A stretch of DNA of 64,000 nucleotides from Moniliophthora roreri. Taxonomy: Eukaryota; Basidiomycota; Agaricomycetes; Agaricales; Marasmiaceae. The notes under the pieces were generated by a model. It had not been told where the DNA came from, did no database searches, and saw only the letters and a list, made by a program, of their open reading frames with translations. The stretch covers positions 1 to 64,000 of the forward strand of contig LATX02000018.1 of NCBI GenBank assembly GCA_001466705.2. The letters run 5' to 3'. The position numbers and the translations under genes are program-made. Below are positions 34,981 to 45,855 of the stretch, piece by piece (positions within the stretch are counted from its first letter, which is position 1; each line of letters begins with the position of its first letter).

Positions 34981-35012
34981 TCCTTGTTCCTAAAAGTCCT
35001 TGTTCCCAAAAG
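34981..35012. promoter_or_regulatory. Tandem copy of the A promoter box upstream of A4
   Basis: The box seen once upstream of A1, A2 and A3 occurs twice back to back here: tccttgttcctaaaag (34981-34996) and tccttgttcccaaaag (34997-35012). It lies 154 bp upstream of the A4 start, like the 123-163 bp in the pairs. Because A4 has no facing B, the box probably belongs to the A promoter. The rest of 34828-35213 shows no gene. Confidence 0.5.
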
Positions 35013-35213
35013 TGAGGATGGCATTGAAGGTCCCGCTTTGACGTTGTCATCGTGTGAGCTCGGCGTGCTTTGTTCCAAATGGGCCAAACAAATACACTTT
35101 GAGATTCATGTGTTTGCCTTACATTTGCGAAAGGAAGCTTGTGAGCACTGGATGTCTGAAATCATGCTGGGTGCCTCAAGTTGGCCGCGCAGTCTCTTTT
35201 GAATAGAGGTAAG

Positions 35214-37084
35214 TTAATCGGTGCAAGTTCTATCGAGAGGTTCTACGCACTTTGGTGTTTTTGAGTATCGAGGCGTCGTGGGAGTTGGGGAAGCTAAAAG
35301 TTGCCCATAACGGTCACGCAACCTGTCGACGATGACGTCGCGATCAACGTTGCCCTGCCACTCGACCACGACATGGCACTTGTACGTCTCATCGATCTGT
35401 TCGTCGGTGCTGGCCTCCCCTCGATCCCTTGCCCAAGACTACGCACCTGGCCATTCAATGTGAGGTCATCATCACCTTCCAGACGTATGCTGCCCCAATT
35501 ATCAGCACCGTTGGCGGTGGAGTAGGATGCAGTCGAGTTGCCTCTCCATGAACCCATCCAAAGTCCAGCACAGACAAGACAGACGTCTTCGTACACTCGC
35601 CACACGTCTGTCCAAGCCGTGATGTACTTGGTTTTCAGAGGATCTGCTGGAGACAAGGGGGCACAGCAACCGTCTCCAGAGTGTGAGTGTGATGTATCAA
35701 GTTGGAGAATACGATCTAGTTCGTTCCACTATGAGGATGTCAGGCATTTATTGACAGCGGGAGTAAAAAAGTTACTGACCAACTTGACGTCGCTCCATGT
35801 GAAACGGATCGTCGACAACCGGTGAGTTGGCCCTCGAGACGACGTGGGCTGATCGATGGGCCTCGAGGCATGGAAAGTGGGACGTGTTGCCTTATTCGGC
35901 GTCGAAGTCGTGAGGTCAATGAGCAAGTCATAATGAGCTGGTTTTTCGAGGAAAATAGCATCGGTAGTGCCTGCCAGGTAACATTGTCAGTCTGGTAATG
36001 GTCCCGGAATTGATATCGATGTACTCACAGGCAATCCAACCTCGGCCTGTCTGACTTTCAGCCTGCAGCCTGTCCAGGTCACTCAACGTTATCATCCCGA
36101 GGACACTGATGCCTTCTTTATTTTTGCCGGACACCCGTCCAAAATTGCCACCGCTAGCATCGACTTGGTGCTCATAACAGAAAGTAGCTGCCACCTGGCA
36201 CAGAATGCATGCTGCTTCCACGGGAGGTAGGGTGTAAATGAGGATCCTCTGGCGCCCTATCACATGTTTGTAGAGGGTTAAAGTTGAAGGTCCCAGGATG
36301 CGCAGTAGGTGGGGGAGGTGCAGAACGGGATTGGAATGCGAGTGCGAGTGATCAGCATCAGTCTGCGAAATGAATCAATAAATCCACGCAGCCACAAGCA
36401 GGCACTAAATTTTTCTCACTCCATCCAATTCAAAACTCCAGCCCTTCCATGCGACTTCATCTCCTATACCCGAATCTCTGGTTTTGTGTTCCTCAAAGTA
36501 ACGGCGCGAAGGTTCCCAGTCTGCTTCTGACGGCTGCAACGAGCCAGAAAGCTCCTGGCGCGAGTAGAGCATGGCAATGAGATCCTTGAGGGCAGCTATG
36601 TGACACCACGGCTTTGGCCGACTTGACTTTGCTACCAGAACCCCGAGAGAAGACAATCGGAATCCTCGTTGACCCTGTTCTGCGGTCTTGACCCTTCGAA
36701 AAGCACATACCCCTTGATGACCGTTCTTCGAAAAGTAACTGCGCATTCCATTAGCAAAAGTATGATGCGCAAATTTCCAACTTGAACTGACACCACGTCC
36801 TGATCAACCAAATGCAAGCCGCTCGGAAGGGTATTAAATTCGAGATTATCAAGGTCGACGTCTAAAGATTCTCTGTAAGCCCGAAGAAAGGTTACTACAT
36901 ACACCCAAAACGCACCGTTGCTAGTCTTGAGGGACCAGTCGATTACATTCCCTCTGGTTGGATGAAATGAGGCATGGAATATCGCGACTAGGTAGTGAGG
37001 AGATTTTTTTCAGGAAATGTCCAACCGAAAGCAAGCGAAGAACAGACCTATATCCTGTGGAAAACGCTGCCTGGATTCGTCCAT
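35214..37084 (-). CDS. DENND11/LCHN-like (DENN-related) protein
   Basis: Exons 37084-37048, 36987-36792, 36738-36420, 36362-36029, 35970-35780, 35728-35447, 35396-35214 give 513 aa. Family landmarks in order: VAIFHASFHPTRGNVIDWS near the N-terminus, LEFNTLPSGLHLVDQDVVYF, RILIYTLPPVEAACILCQV, SVLGMITLSDLDRL and GRGWIACTTDAIFLEK with YDLLIDLT. This matches the LCHN/DENND11 and fungal Anr2 family, DENN-related proteins thought to act on Rab-type GTPases in membrane traffic. The short first exon (37 nt) is supported by phase and by the start of the conserved domain. It shares a 99-bp divergent promoter with prefoldin 5. Confidence 0.8.
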
Positions 37085-37183
37085 TGGAGTACGAAATCAA
37101 CGTCGGAGTGATGCAGAGTGACGGTATCACGCTGTGTCATCGCTGTCACGGCTAATAATACTGTGACTAGCTACCGATCCTCC

Positions 37184-37810
37184 ATGTCGTCCTCTAGTCA
37201 GCCTCAGGTTATCAACCTATCGGACCTCGATTTAAGCCAGCTTGGAGATGTCCGGAGGCAGTTTGAAGAGGTAACTTGGTCTTATCCGTTTGCGATCCGA
37301 ATACTGACGAGCCCCGACACCAGGAATTGAATCACCTCACAAATTCGTTCACGCAATTGAAGCAGGCTCAGGCAAAATTCAGGCAATGCATAGATAATGT
37401 CAATGAATTGAAGCCCCAAAATAAGGGTACGTGTACCTCGATTGCAAGTCCTGCGTGTTGCTAACCATCTCTACAGATAAAACCATTCTTGTCCCTCTCA
37501 CCAATTCATTATACGTTCCCGGAAATCTTTCGGATCCAGGACACGTTTTGGTTGATATAGGGACGGGATATTTCGTGAAAAAAGTAGGTTTTGGTCATAG
37601 TTGTACCGCGCTTGCCCTGCTGATCCGCTGTTGCAGACTAGAGCAGAAGCTTTGACTCATTACAAGGCCAAGGTCGAATACATACGGACGAATTTGGAGA
37701 CTCTGGAGGAGACGATAACGAAGAAACGGGATAATATGAATGCTATAATCAATGTAATGCAACAGAAGCTCAAAGCCCAGACTCAAACTACGGGTGCAAC
37801 AAAGGCATGA
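37184..37810 (+). CDS. Prefoldin subunit 5
   Basis: Exons 37184-37270, 37324-37426, 37477-37583, 37637-37810 give 156 aa, the normal size for prefoldin 5 (GIM5/MM-1). The alpha-type prefoldin layout is visible: an N-terminal coiled coil (ELNHLTNSFTQLKQAQAKF), the beta-hairpin region with ILVPLTNSLYVPG and VLVDIGTGYFVKK, and a C-terminal coiled coil (AKVEYIRTNLETLEETITKK). Prefoldin is a cytosolic hexameric co-chaperone that hands actin and tubulin to the chaperonin. The gene is convergent with B6 (212 bp). Its 3' end has been copied twice into the A/B array. Confidence 0.92.
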
Positions 37811-38713
37811 TGTGCAAGCTATCCATTCATATCCTTTTACTTATTCGTGTCGCATCATTGAGTTGGTACCTGAGATCGAAACATTTGACAACGCCACGAA
37901 CGAAAGCACATTATTCTACACGATAGTAATGCAACAATATCCAGAAATGTGAAAGCAAAGGAAAGCAATAGCATCAAATCAAGGTCAGATCATAACTACA
38001 AAAATTCAACAGGAAAAGTATACTAGCGAGCTTTGCTTTTTATCCGCGGCCTCAAGTTGTACCGTGAGGTCCCCGATGGAGTTGCATGAGATGTCCCAGA
38101 CGCCCGCGTACCATGCTGTACGACGCTCGAACCTCGAGGACGTCTGGGTCTGGACTGATTCGAGCCAGAAGCTCGCGCCTTGCCTTGTGCTTTGGTCCGA
38201 GTCATCGTTTCTTCAACCTCTTCCTCAGCTTCTTCCTCGGCCTTCTCTGGATCCCTGGTAATTGCGTTAATAATCCGCTCGGCTATTTGCTCTGGGGGAA
38301 TTAGATCCAACGCTTGACTGAGCTCGTCAAGTTTGACAAGTGCGACACGGGAAGAGTCAGTTCCGTTAAGAACATCTGGTTCTATATCTTCGATGTCTTT
38401 CCCAAGGACTGCGATGACCGGTAAGACCCCATGCGGGCAAACCTGGGGGCAGATACTGGGAAGCGAGTCCAGAGCGTCTAAAATATCTGAAGATGGTTTG
38501 TCGGTGTCCTGGAGACAACGTCAAATAAGGACAGATACCAGAATGAACGAAAGACTTGCCGGCTCTCGGAAGAGGTTCTCTGCTTGTAGATCAAACGCAG
38601 TATCCCGGATTTTGGTAACGATATCCTCGTCTGCTAATGAATGAAGAACTCGCATGATGGCCCAAAAGCGAGTATTATTCGAAAGTTTGACGATGAAGAT
38701 AAGGGTAGCGGTA

Positions 38714-38768
38714 CAAAGGCAGTTTACCTACGTCTTACCACAGGCCACCACCGCAGAGTAGGTACTGT
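38714..38768. other. 55-bp mirror (reversed, not complemented) segment
   Basis: Read backwards on the same strand, 38768 to 38714 is identical base for base to 5959-6013 of B1 (begins tgtcatggatgagacgccac). In a minus-strand gene the window should show the reverse complement, and it does on both sides: cgatac-type sequence before, taccgctaccctta after. The segment preserves length and produces the premature stop in B6. Confidence 0.9.
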
Positions 38769-40145
38769 GTGTATCGGCGAGTGTGGCTGAATAGGTGACA
38801 AGCGTCCGGTGGATGTGATCTACGTGCCGTACTGGACTTTCCATCACACCGTCACCGTCTTGTTTCCGAGCCACGATGTCGGCGTTACGTCTTGACCACG
38901 TTGGAATAGGTTTGGAGAGTGCGAGGATCTCCGATACCCGACGACTTCTACCGAAAACGAGTGCCAGCGCAAACGCTAGATATGCGAGTGGATGTCGTGG
39001 TGCCATTCCTGGATCGACGAGATGGTCAATGAAGTACTGACAATTGAGTATCGAGGTAGGCGTCTCTCCCTCGTCACCAGAGAACCACGTCACGGCTCGG
39101 GCAATGATAAGCGGTTCGTCGACGACAATATGTGAACACCGAGAATCGGTGAAACGTCCCATGCCCTCGTTGACCAAGATGATGGCCTCAGCGGAATATC
39201 CTGGGTTCGACGAAGAGAGAATGGTATCCATCAAGGCAAGATGGATGTAGGAACGAAGTCTTCTATCTATGAGGATGATTTGAACACAGGGTTCGTCAGA
39301 GAAAGAAATTCACCAACGGACCAAATTTCAACATAATGAAGTCGAGGCGGGCGAACGGAATGATGTCACTAGGAGGACGAGTGTCATAGTGAACATCGTG
39401 CGGAAAGTAGCCAGTCCCCTGGTGAACAACCATATCAAGGTATGTCGAGGGCTTTGCAAAGCTATGCTCCAACAACACCGCTATGTAGGCGGATGTGAAT
39501 CGATGCCTAGATGGTATGTGAGATGGGAAAAGCCATTGGAATTAAATCACGGACCTCCCTCGCAACCAACTCCACAGACGGAGGGGTAACGATGGTGTGA
39601 CGGCTGGCAAGAGCCCACCTGGGACAAGGCTTTGAATATACTGTTGCTGCAGCTCCGGAGCGTCGAATCCTCCCGTGTTCGAACTGAATATAAAATCCGC
39701 CCAGCCCTCGTCATCGAAGTAGCTCTTGGGGATTTTTGTCCCCGCAACGACAAAAACGTAAGGCAAGCCTCTGAGGTACTCCCGCCATATTTGTAGCATT
39801 GCTTTGAGCAGAGGATGATAATCTCCATGGTCGTTCCGAAACGACCTTTCGCATTTGTTGGCTGCGACATTTGCTTCGTCGAGAACAAGAAAGATAGGCG
39901 AATCCTCGGTAACCTCTCCACCTAATATATCCAATATCTCTTGTGACGTCTGTGCAATGGCATTATCGACAATATTATCATCAACTTCGGCATCCGTAAT
40001 GGCTTCACAGACTTCAAGAAAGACATCGAAAAGATCTTCTGAGATACTTGCATCCTGCGTTTGAAGGTTCGGCTGAAGTTGAAAATGAAGCCATAACTTC
40101 CGCTCACGATGTCCGTGTGAGCGCGAGCAGTCCAGAAAGGCCTTG

Positions 40146-40146
40146 N
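40146..40146. other. Ambiguous base / assembly join
   Basis: The single N lies in B6 exon 2 between PESDAAR and KAFLDC. Other B copies have an extra stretch here (the ...ARS..SR.LLSRLLVF helix). The N probably marks a collapsed gap or poor-quality join. Confidence 0.8.
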
Positions 40147-40708
40147 CACGCGCAGCGTCGGATTCCGGAAGGAGGGCAGGAAATTCAACGAATGCTGAGC
40201 GAGTGTCGAGGCGATCTACCATTGTTACTTGAACGTCGGCAGAGCCGAGTAGTCCAGAGTCAACATGGCATGTGAAGTAAAGCCCCCAATGATCGCAAAG
40301 ACCTTCAAAGAGAAGGCGAGTCTTGCCGGATCCAGACGTGTTTAGCAAGAAGCTGGAAAATATTGATTAAGTAGTAAACTGGGAGCATAAGAGAACGCAC
40401 GTATTCCTTCCACTGAATATATCCTCTTTCCTTCTCTTAAGATCCATATCATCACTAAATGAGCCAAGACGATGTAAAAGCATCGTAGGAAACTTGAGAC
40501 CATCTACCTTGGGTATCTTGAGATCGTCGACGAATGTCTGAGTTTCAGGGGACAGTGTAGTCTCATCGAAATCTGTGGGAGGGGGAGGACTCCAAAATGA
40601 GCTGGGCAAGCCACCCTGCGCAAGCTGAGACAGCGATGCTGAAACAGAATTCAAGAGCGTAACAATGCCCTCTGTTTGACTGTAGCTCCTCCAAGAACTG
40701 TCTGGCAT

Positions 40709-41649
40709 ATGTTGGCTCGAGAACCTGACCATGAGGTGTCAGTCAATATAATATGGGTTTAACTTCAGTGATGTACAAACTGGTATTCGTCCTCGAAATC
40801 TTGACCGTACCGAAGTTGAACCAGAACGCGAGCTGCTGTCACACCCTGTGACACTCTAACGAGTTTTTGACGCGTGCCACGTTTGGCATCTTGTCACAGC
40901 GCCGGCGCTCCGGAGTCTCATTGTTACCACCTACGTTCATGTCCACCGCTCTCTCCTCCTCTCGTGTCATTGCACACCTTGTCTGGCATCTCAAGAACAT
41001 TATAAATTGACTATAATGGGACCTGGTGGAATTATAAGGGATTGGTATGTCTGGAATGCTCTATCTTTCTTCTAATCCTATTAACATGCTTTGAACCTCC
41101 CTAGTATGGACTCCTATGCCGTAGGCATGTATAAACTGCATCCACGCTTGCTTCACCATCTCCTTATCTCACTTTATCCTCTTCAACATGTCCCTGACAC
41201 ACTGAAGATGCTGAAAGACCCTGCAAGAAGTTCTTACACCATTGCCCCAGCAAGCTCTCCCCCCCCTGCTGCTCTCTTATGTCTAGAGCCCATCATGACC
41301 TCCCAGATACCACCTTATACACTTCTAGAAGTACTCTATCTCCTTGTACAGCTTGCATTGCCCACAGAAGCCCTAGTATTACCACTAATCCAATGTACAG
41401 TAGAATAGTCCAAATAAAAGATCTTTTTGATTGATTACTACCATTGGTGAGAAAGCTATATGTACTGCACTCACAGTAATTGGGTGTCACTTTGCACACA
41501 ACGACTCTGAACTTCATGGGATAATGAATGCACTTGCTCCGGAACGGGTCCGGCGTACTTCCAGCGGGGCAGTCACAGAGCGTGATGGAGGCTACCAAAT
41601 TTAGGCAGACAACGCTATTCTGGAGTCACTTTCAAGTCGCCAACTCTAA
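40709..41649. other. No gene recognised
   Basis: The region upstream of B6 contains no facing A gene. Reading frames here are short, lack family motifs and do not splice into a sensible protein. A minus-strand frame (41598-41293) has one hydrophobic stretch but no other support. Confidence 0.4.
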
Positions 41650-42027
41650 CGTGGCGGCGGCAAGACGCGAGGTTCGGAATCGATATCTGCTGATAGGTTG
41701 CCAGAGGAAGGAAGTTCGGGGGATGCTGAACGGGTTGAACGAGATGACAGCCAAATAAGAACCACGCTAGCTCTTCTGCAGACCTTCCATGCGCATACCT
41801 CCTTCCAGCTGTCGACGCTGGAATCCTTTCTGCCTGCTCGCGAGGATCGCGATGGCAGCATTGTGGTGCTCACACCTAAGGATATACTGGTGTTTGAGCT
41901 TGGTCCATACAGCTCTGTTGATGAGCGATACCTGGAGTGGCTAGGAGACGAATATGGAGGAGGTGCATCGGTTTCCATTAAACGGAGTTGGAAGGATCTC
42001 TTTGGCATTGTCTTTGGGTATTCCTAG
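41650..42027 (+). CDS. Hypothetical C-terminal exon
   Basis: An open frame ends at 42027 with LALLQTFHAHTSFQLSTLES, then IVVLTPKDILVFELG, ERYLEWLGDEYG and RSWKDLFGIVFGYS. The composition is protein-like, and a stop just upstream (41647-41649) means any earlier exon must splice in. I do not recognise the family, and the upstream part is not identified. Confidence 0.3.
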   Translation, partial: RGGGKTRGSESISADRLPEEGSSGDAERVERDDSQIRTTLALLQTFHAHTSFQLSTLESFLPAREDRDGSIVVLTPKDILVFELGPYSSVDERYLEWLGDEYGGGASVSIKRSWKDLFGIVFGYS

Positions 42028-42469
42028 ATTCCCTTGAGGAACCGATAGACCTGGACGTTCACCCACTCATGCCGCTCTTTTGTGCTCACACCACGCTCGT
42101 TATGATTATGACTCTGAATTCGGTTACTTACCTTTATCCATCCTGTCTGTATACGTAGTTATCTGATACCCTGGCATTCGTTCTAACATTTAATACCTCT
42201 GTTGGTGTAGACACACTCTTTCTTATCAACGATCACTTACTGTGTCAATCCGCTCTGACTTTGTGGTGGGACAAAAGCCTTAGTGCTGCCTCGGGTCTAG
42301 GGGCTTTCTGTGGCCTGAGATTCAGATCTTGGCATGCGGTACCGCGTTCGCGTTCTAGCGCAGGATTGTGCGGCGATAGCGTGGTTAAAGAGCTGAATCC
42401 GAAGATTGGGAGTGGAGATTTCCTTCAGACAAATATGCAATCACAAGCTTCATTGGGCCTTTAAACTTT

Positions 42470-43588
42470 TTACAGTTTCGCCTTACTCGTCCACATCTGA
42501 TCATTCCTCAGCTTATCCATAACATCACAGTGAAACCCGTCTTTCTCCTTCATCCACCACCCAAACACTCCCCAGTCACCTTCACCTTGAAGAGCACGCT
42601 CCAAGAGGACCAAACTGCACGATACGAAGCCAAGAGAGATCACGATGCTCTGCGGATGATAATACTGCGAATGAATTGATACCAAAAGAGCCTGAAATTC
42701 ATCGACCAATCTTGCGACTTCAAGACCCCGAATCTGGGACCCTCGAGACGCGGACTCAATAACTCGCATCGCCCACTGTAAGGTGGTCAGATAAACAGGT
42801 CCGCAAGTCAAGTGGTGTTCCTCACCTGGATGTAACAATCTACTGTCCGACGATCGTACAAGGCAGCTACGACCGGAGATGCCTGGCTCCCATTCAACCT
42901 CTGGACAAGGTCATCTCGTATGGATCTATAGAGGGACAATCAGTAATAGCAACTTCCCATAGGAATGGCGGCCACTCTACCTTCCTATCTCAATTTCGTT
43001 TCCGTAGCCGAGGCCATTCATAGCTCTGATCCCATCTTCAAGTGCTGATGGCACTAGAAGAGTACCAAAAGCGTCCAGAATAGGTTCCACGAGTCGCAAT
43101 CTGGTTTCAGACTGGTCTTTGGCAAGTGACGATGTATTAGCATACGTCCAATCACTAAGTACTCGACGGAGAAGATCCGCCCGAGTGAGAGCTGCGACAT
43201 GTATGGGAATATCTTGTAGTAAAGAGGAAGGGCGATAGGCCTCTCTGCGGATGGGAGCATAAGATCTGGTTATGTGAAGGAATTCGTGGAGGCTTTTGAC
43301 GCAATGTTTGGCTGCAAGGAGTCGAGGATAAGGGGGGTGAAGGGTAGATTCCGGCGATGAGCGGGTTACATGGAAGTCTGGCTGTAGTTTCCCTAACAAA
43401 ACTGGACCGTATTGGCTAGCACCGAAGCTCTGTAAAGACATGAACGTTCGATCCCTAATTCGCTTCTTTACAAATGGATGAGAACTTGCCTGTTGTACTG
43501 CCTGTTGTGAATCCATACTCTCTTCGATGTGCTCGTGGATGGTCAACGTCATGATGTAAAACATGCACAGCTCTACACTTGCTTTCAA
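42470..43588 (-). CDS. Hypothetical protein, possibly incomplete at the 5' end
   Basis: Three exons join with good phase: 43588-42981, 42925-42826, 42775-42470, about 337 aa. Stretches such as LLAAKHCVKSLHEFLHITRS and LRLVEPILDAFGTLLVPSAL look helical, and the C-terminus has VISLGFVSCSLVLLERAL. The first frame opens before its Met and an AG at about 43609 could be an acceptor, so further exons may lie up to about 43880. No family recognised; no signal peptide or clear membrane segment. Confidence 0.45.
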
Positions 43589-45855
43589 GACTATTCTTGC
43601 CTAGACTATTTTAAGGCACTTGAGGGGCAAGGGATGTATCATGTGCATCCTGGACGTCTCCAAAATCAATGGCAAGGGTCCTTGACCGTAATTCTGGATC
43701 GTCTATGTATTGGCAGACGACTTACGAGCACTTTCGCGATCTTGGAAGCCATCCCAGCGACTCGGAGGCACGAGAGGAGAAACATTCTGGACAGCTTGGG
43801 ACAGCCTGGGGATACTACGGTGGCCTTGAGGTTTTCACGAGGTTCCCACGCTTGCTTTTTCCGGTACGTCCATCGCTGCAACTGTTCATGGCTTTCAAAA
43901 TTGATATTACGGGCAGAAACCTATCTTTGTGTTGCTTTCAATATGCTAGGAATCATCTACAAAGCTGGAAATACCATCACTCCTTCAGAACATCGATGTG
44001 TAAAACCTCAAGAAGGCCGTCGCTGAATCTGACCCGTCACCCGTGGTCAATTGTTCAGTTCATTTTTAGTGTTCTCCTGCCGTTTGCCTGCAGGCAGGCA
44101 ATTGTGTGGTATACCTTCAATCTCATCGGCATCGATAAGTTAATTTTCTGGTGTTAAGTAGCTCTAGCGATCTCAACGCCAAGAGGTATTCTGGATTCTT
44201 GGTAGGTTTGCCTGCCGCATTGACATCCCTTGTCTCGTATATTACTTCTTAGGAGGTGCGTATCGCACTTTGTACTTTCTTCTTCTGATTATGTGCACAT
44301 CCGTTCTTCCCAGAAACTGACACAAGTAGAAAGAACCCTGGACGAAGTACGTCAAGTCAGCATTCCTCGAACAAATTACTGCCGCAATGCTGAGTAGAAG
44401 CGCCCAAAGGATTGGAATGTGATGCCGTCTACTATTTATGGTTCCTCAGACGCTGTGAAGTTGTGAGTCTCTTCAAATACGTGCAGCAGCACACGCATGG
44501 CGTCACTCCATATGAGCTATAATGGTACGAGCAGAGCCACAACCGTCGAAACTCCGTCGCGGATGACGCGATTTTTCATCTTCCTGTTCTCGCACTTGTC
44601 GCACAGCCTTGCACGCTTAAAAAAACGCGCAACCTGCGGACAATAATGAAATGGACATATTCGTGATCTGTCAGGTCGCCGGTACTGCATGATCATACAC
44701 AATAATTCCAATTACACCCATCTATCCGCTATCTGCTATCTTACTATCCTGGGGAAGAGGTTGCTCCAGATTCACTCAGGATTTACCTTGACGATATATG
44801 GGAGTGGGGAATTGGTGGGAAGCGATTTTAGCTCACTGTATAGATAGCCCCAAGACAGCCTTACATCACTATTACCTTTTCAGGTCTACCTCCCATGGTT
44901 ATGGTGCGGGGTTCCCATGTCCCGTCTCAAAGCAGCACATGCCATATTCACGCAGTACCTGTGCTGGGGACAGCCGACCACTTGTATCATGTACGGTCGG
45001 TTACCGCGTTACTATACCTGCTTAGGTTGTACTTGTTACAGTTGTGTTACAGTAGAGATCATCAGAAGTTTCGTGATGCGTTTTGATGGGTGGATGTCCT
45101 CGGAGGACGCGTCGATTGTTTCGTATCCTCTGTTTTGGACACTCGGTGAGCTCTAGGTGGAAGAGTTCATGGAACCACTTATTCTTATCCTTGCATGGCC
45201 TAGACTCTCATGCCGGTGGCGGATTCGAATCCTGCTCTCAGGGAGCCTTCAGAAATCCTTCAGAACTTCAGAAACTACCTGGGCGTGGGAGCATCCCTCG
45301 GTTATATCACGCGCTTGGTTTTCTGACTTTCACTTTCACTTCGTTTATCGTTTGGGTCACAACTGGGACTTCGTCGCTTCAGGGTATACGCGACTTATAC
45401 GCGACTCGACCCAATATGAAAGCGAGTGCTTCCAAGGTCTTGGTACATTGACATGAGGTATTGAAGACTCCGACCCAGTAATCGGTCTCCGAGGTTCCAC
45501 TACTTTCCCCGATGACTTGCCTTCCCAAGCAGGCCCAGAACCATCAATATATCGTGTTCTTGAGACCGAAATGGCGCGGCGGATTTTGTTGGGAGATCTC
45601 GGGATGATGGTTATGAATGTAATGAATCGGGAAGCGTGTTCGAAGCAAACGGTGATTGTTTCTGGTAAGGGTCACCGTGTTACTTTCATCGCATATCATG
45701 ATCGTCACATAGAACCCAAGAATCACAAGTACGACCAGGGGTTGGCCTGCTATAGGTAAGCTCTATTTCACCTGGCTGCGCTCGGTAACATCGACCTGAT
45801 TCTTACCTTTTTACAGTGCCAAGGTCGCCTTCAGTCGTTTCCTCCTTGTCCCAAT
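43589..45855. other. Long stretch without a supported gene
   Basis: Apart from possible 5' exons of the neighbour in 43609-43880, I see no coding structure. Open frames at 43669-44157 and 44798-45456 overlap on several frames and have no motifs. A short protein-like stretch near 45571-45660 (MARRILLGDLGMMVMNVMN) cannot be extended. Confidence 0.35.

Larger units (their letters stand above)
38023..40708 (-). pseudogene. B6: B-type gene disrupted by a mirror segment and a gap
   Basis: Exons by homology: 40708-40401, 40352-39555, 39506-39322, 39266-38560, 38508-38023. Walker A LNTSGSGKT and Walker B IFLVLDEANVA are intact. Exon 2 is about 60-70 nt shorter than in B1-B5, with an N at 40146 exactly where sequence is missing. 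Exon 4 keeps the family length of 707 nt, but 55 bases inside it are replaced by complement-without-reversal sequence, giving a stop after VACGKT in the pseudonuclease domain. Exon 5 and the tail (YNLRPRIKSKAR) are intact and intron 4 is again GC-AG (38559). It is either a true pseudogene or a good gene in a faulty assembly. Confidence 0.8.

Noticed and set aside
38714..38768. Ordinary micro-inversion as the cause of the B6 lesion
   Set aside because: An inversion gives the reverse complement; comparison with the reverse complement of B1 matches only about 10 bases, whereas plain reversal matches all 55.
43669..44157. 162-aa plus-strand open frame
   Set aside because: It overlaps plausible minus-strand exons of the neighbouring hypothetical gene and has no motif or sensible start.
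45225..45250. tRNA-like ttcgaatc words here and near 57057 and 61971
   Set aside because: The flanking bases do not form a T stem and no acceptor or anticodon stems can be drawn.
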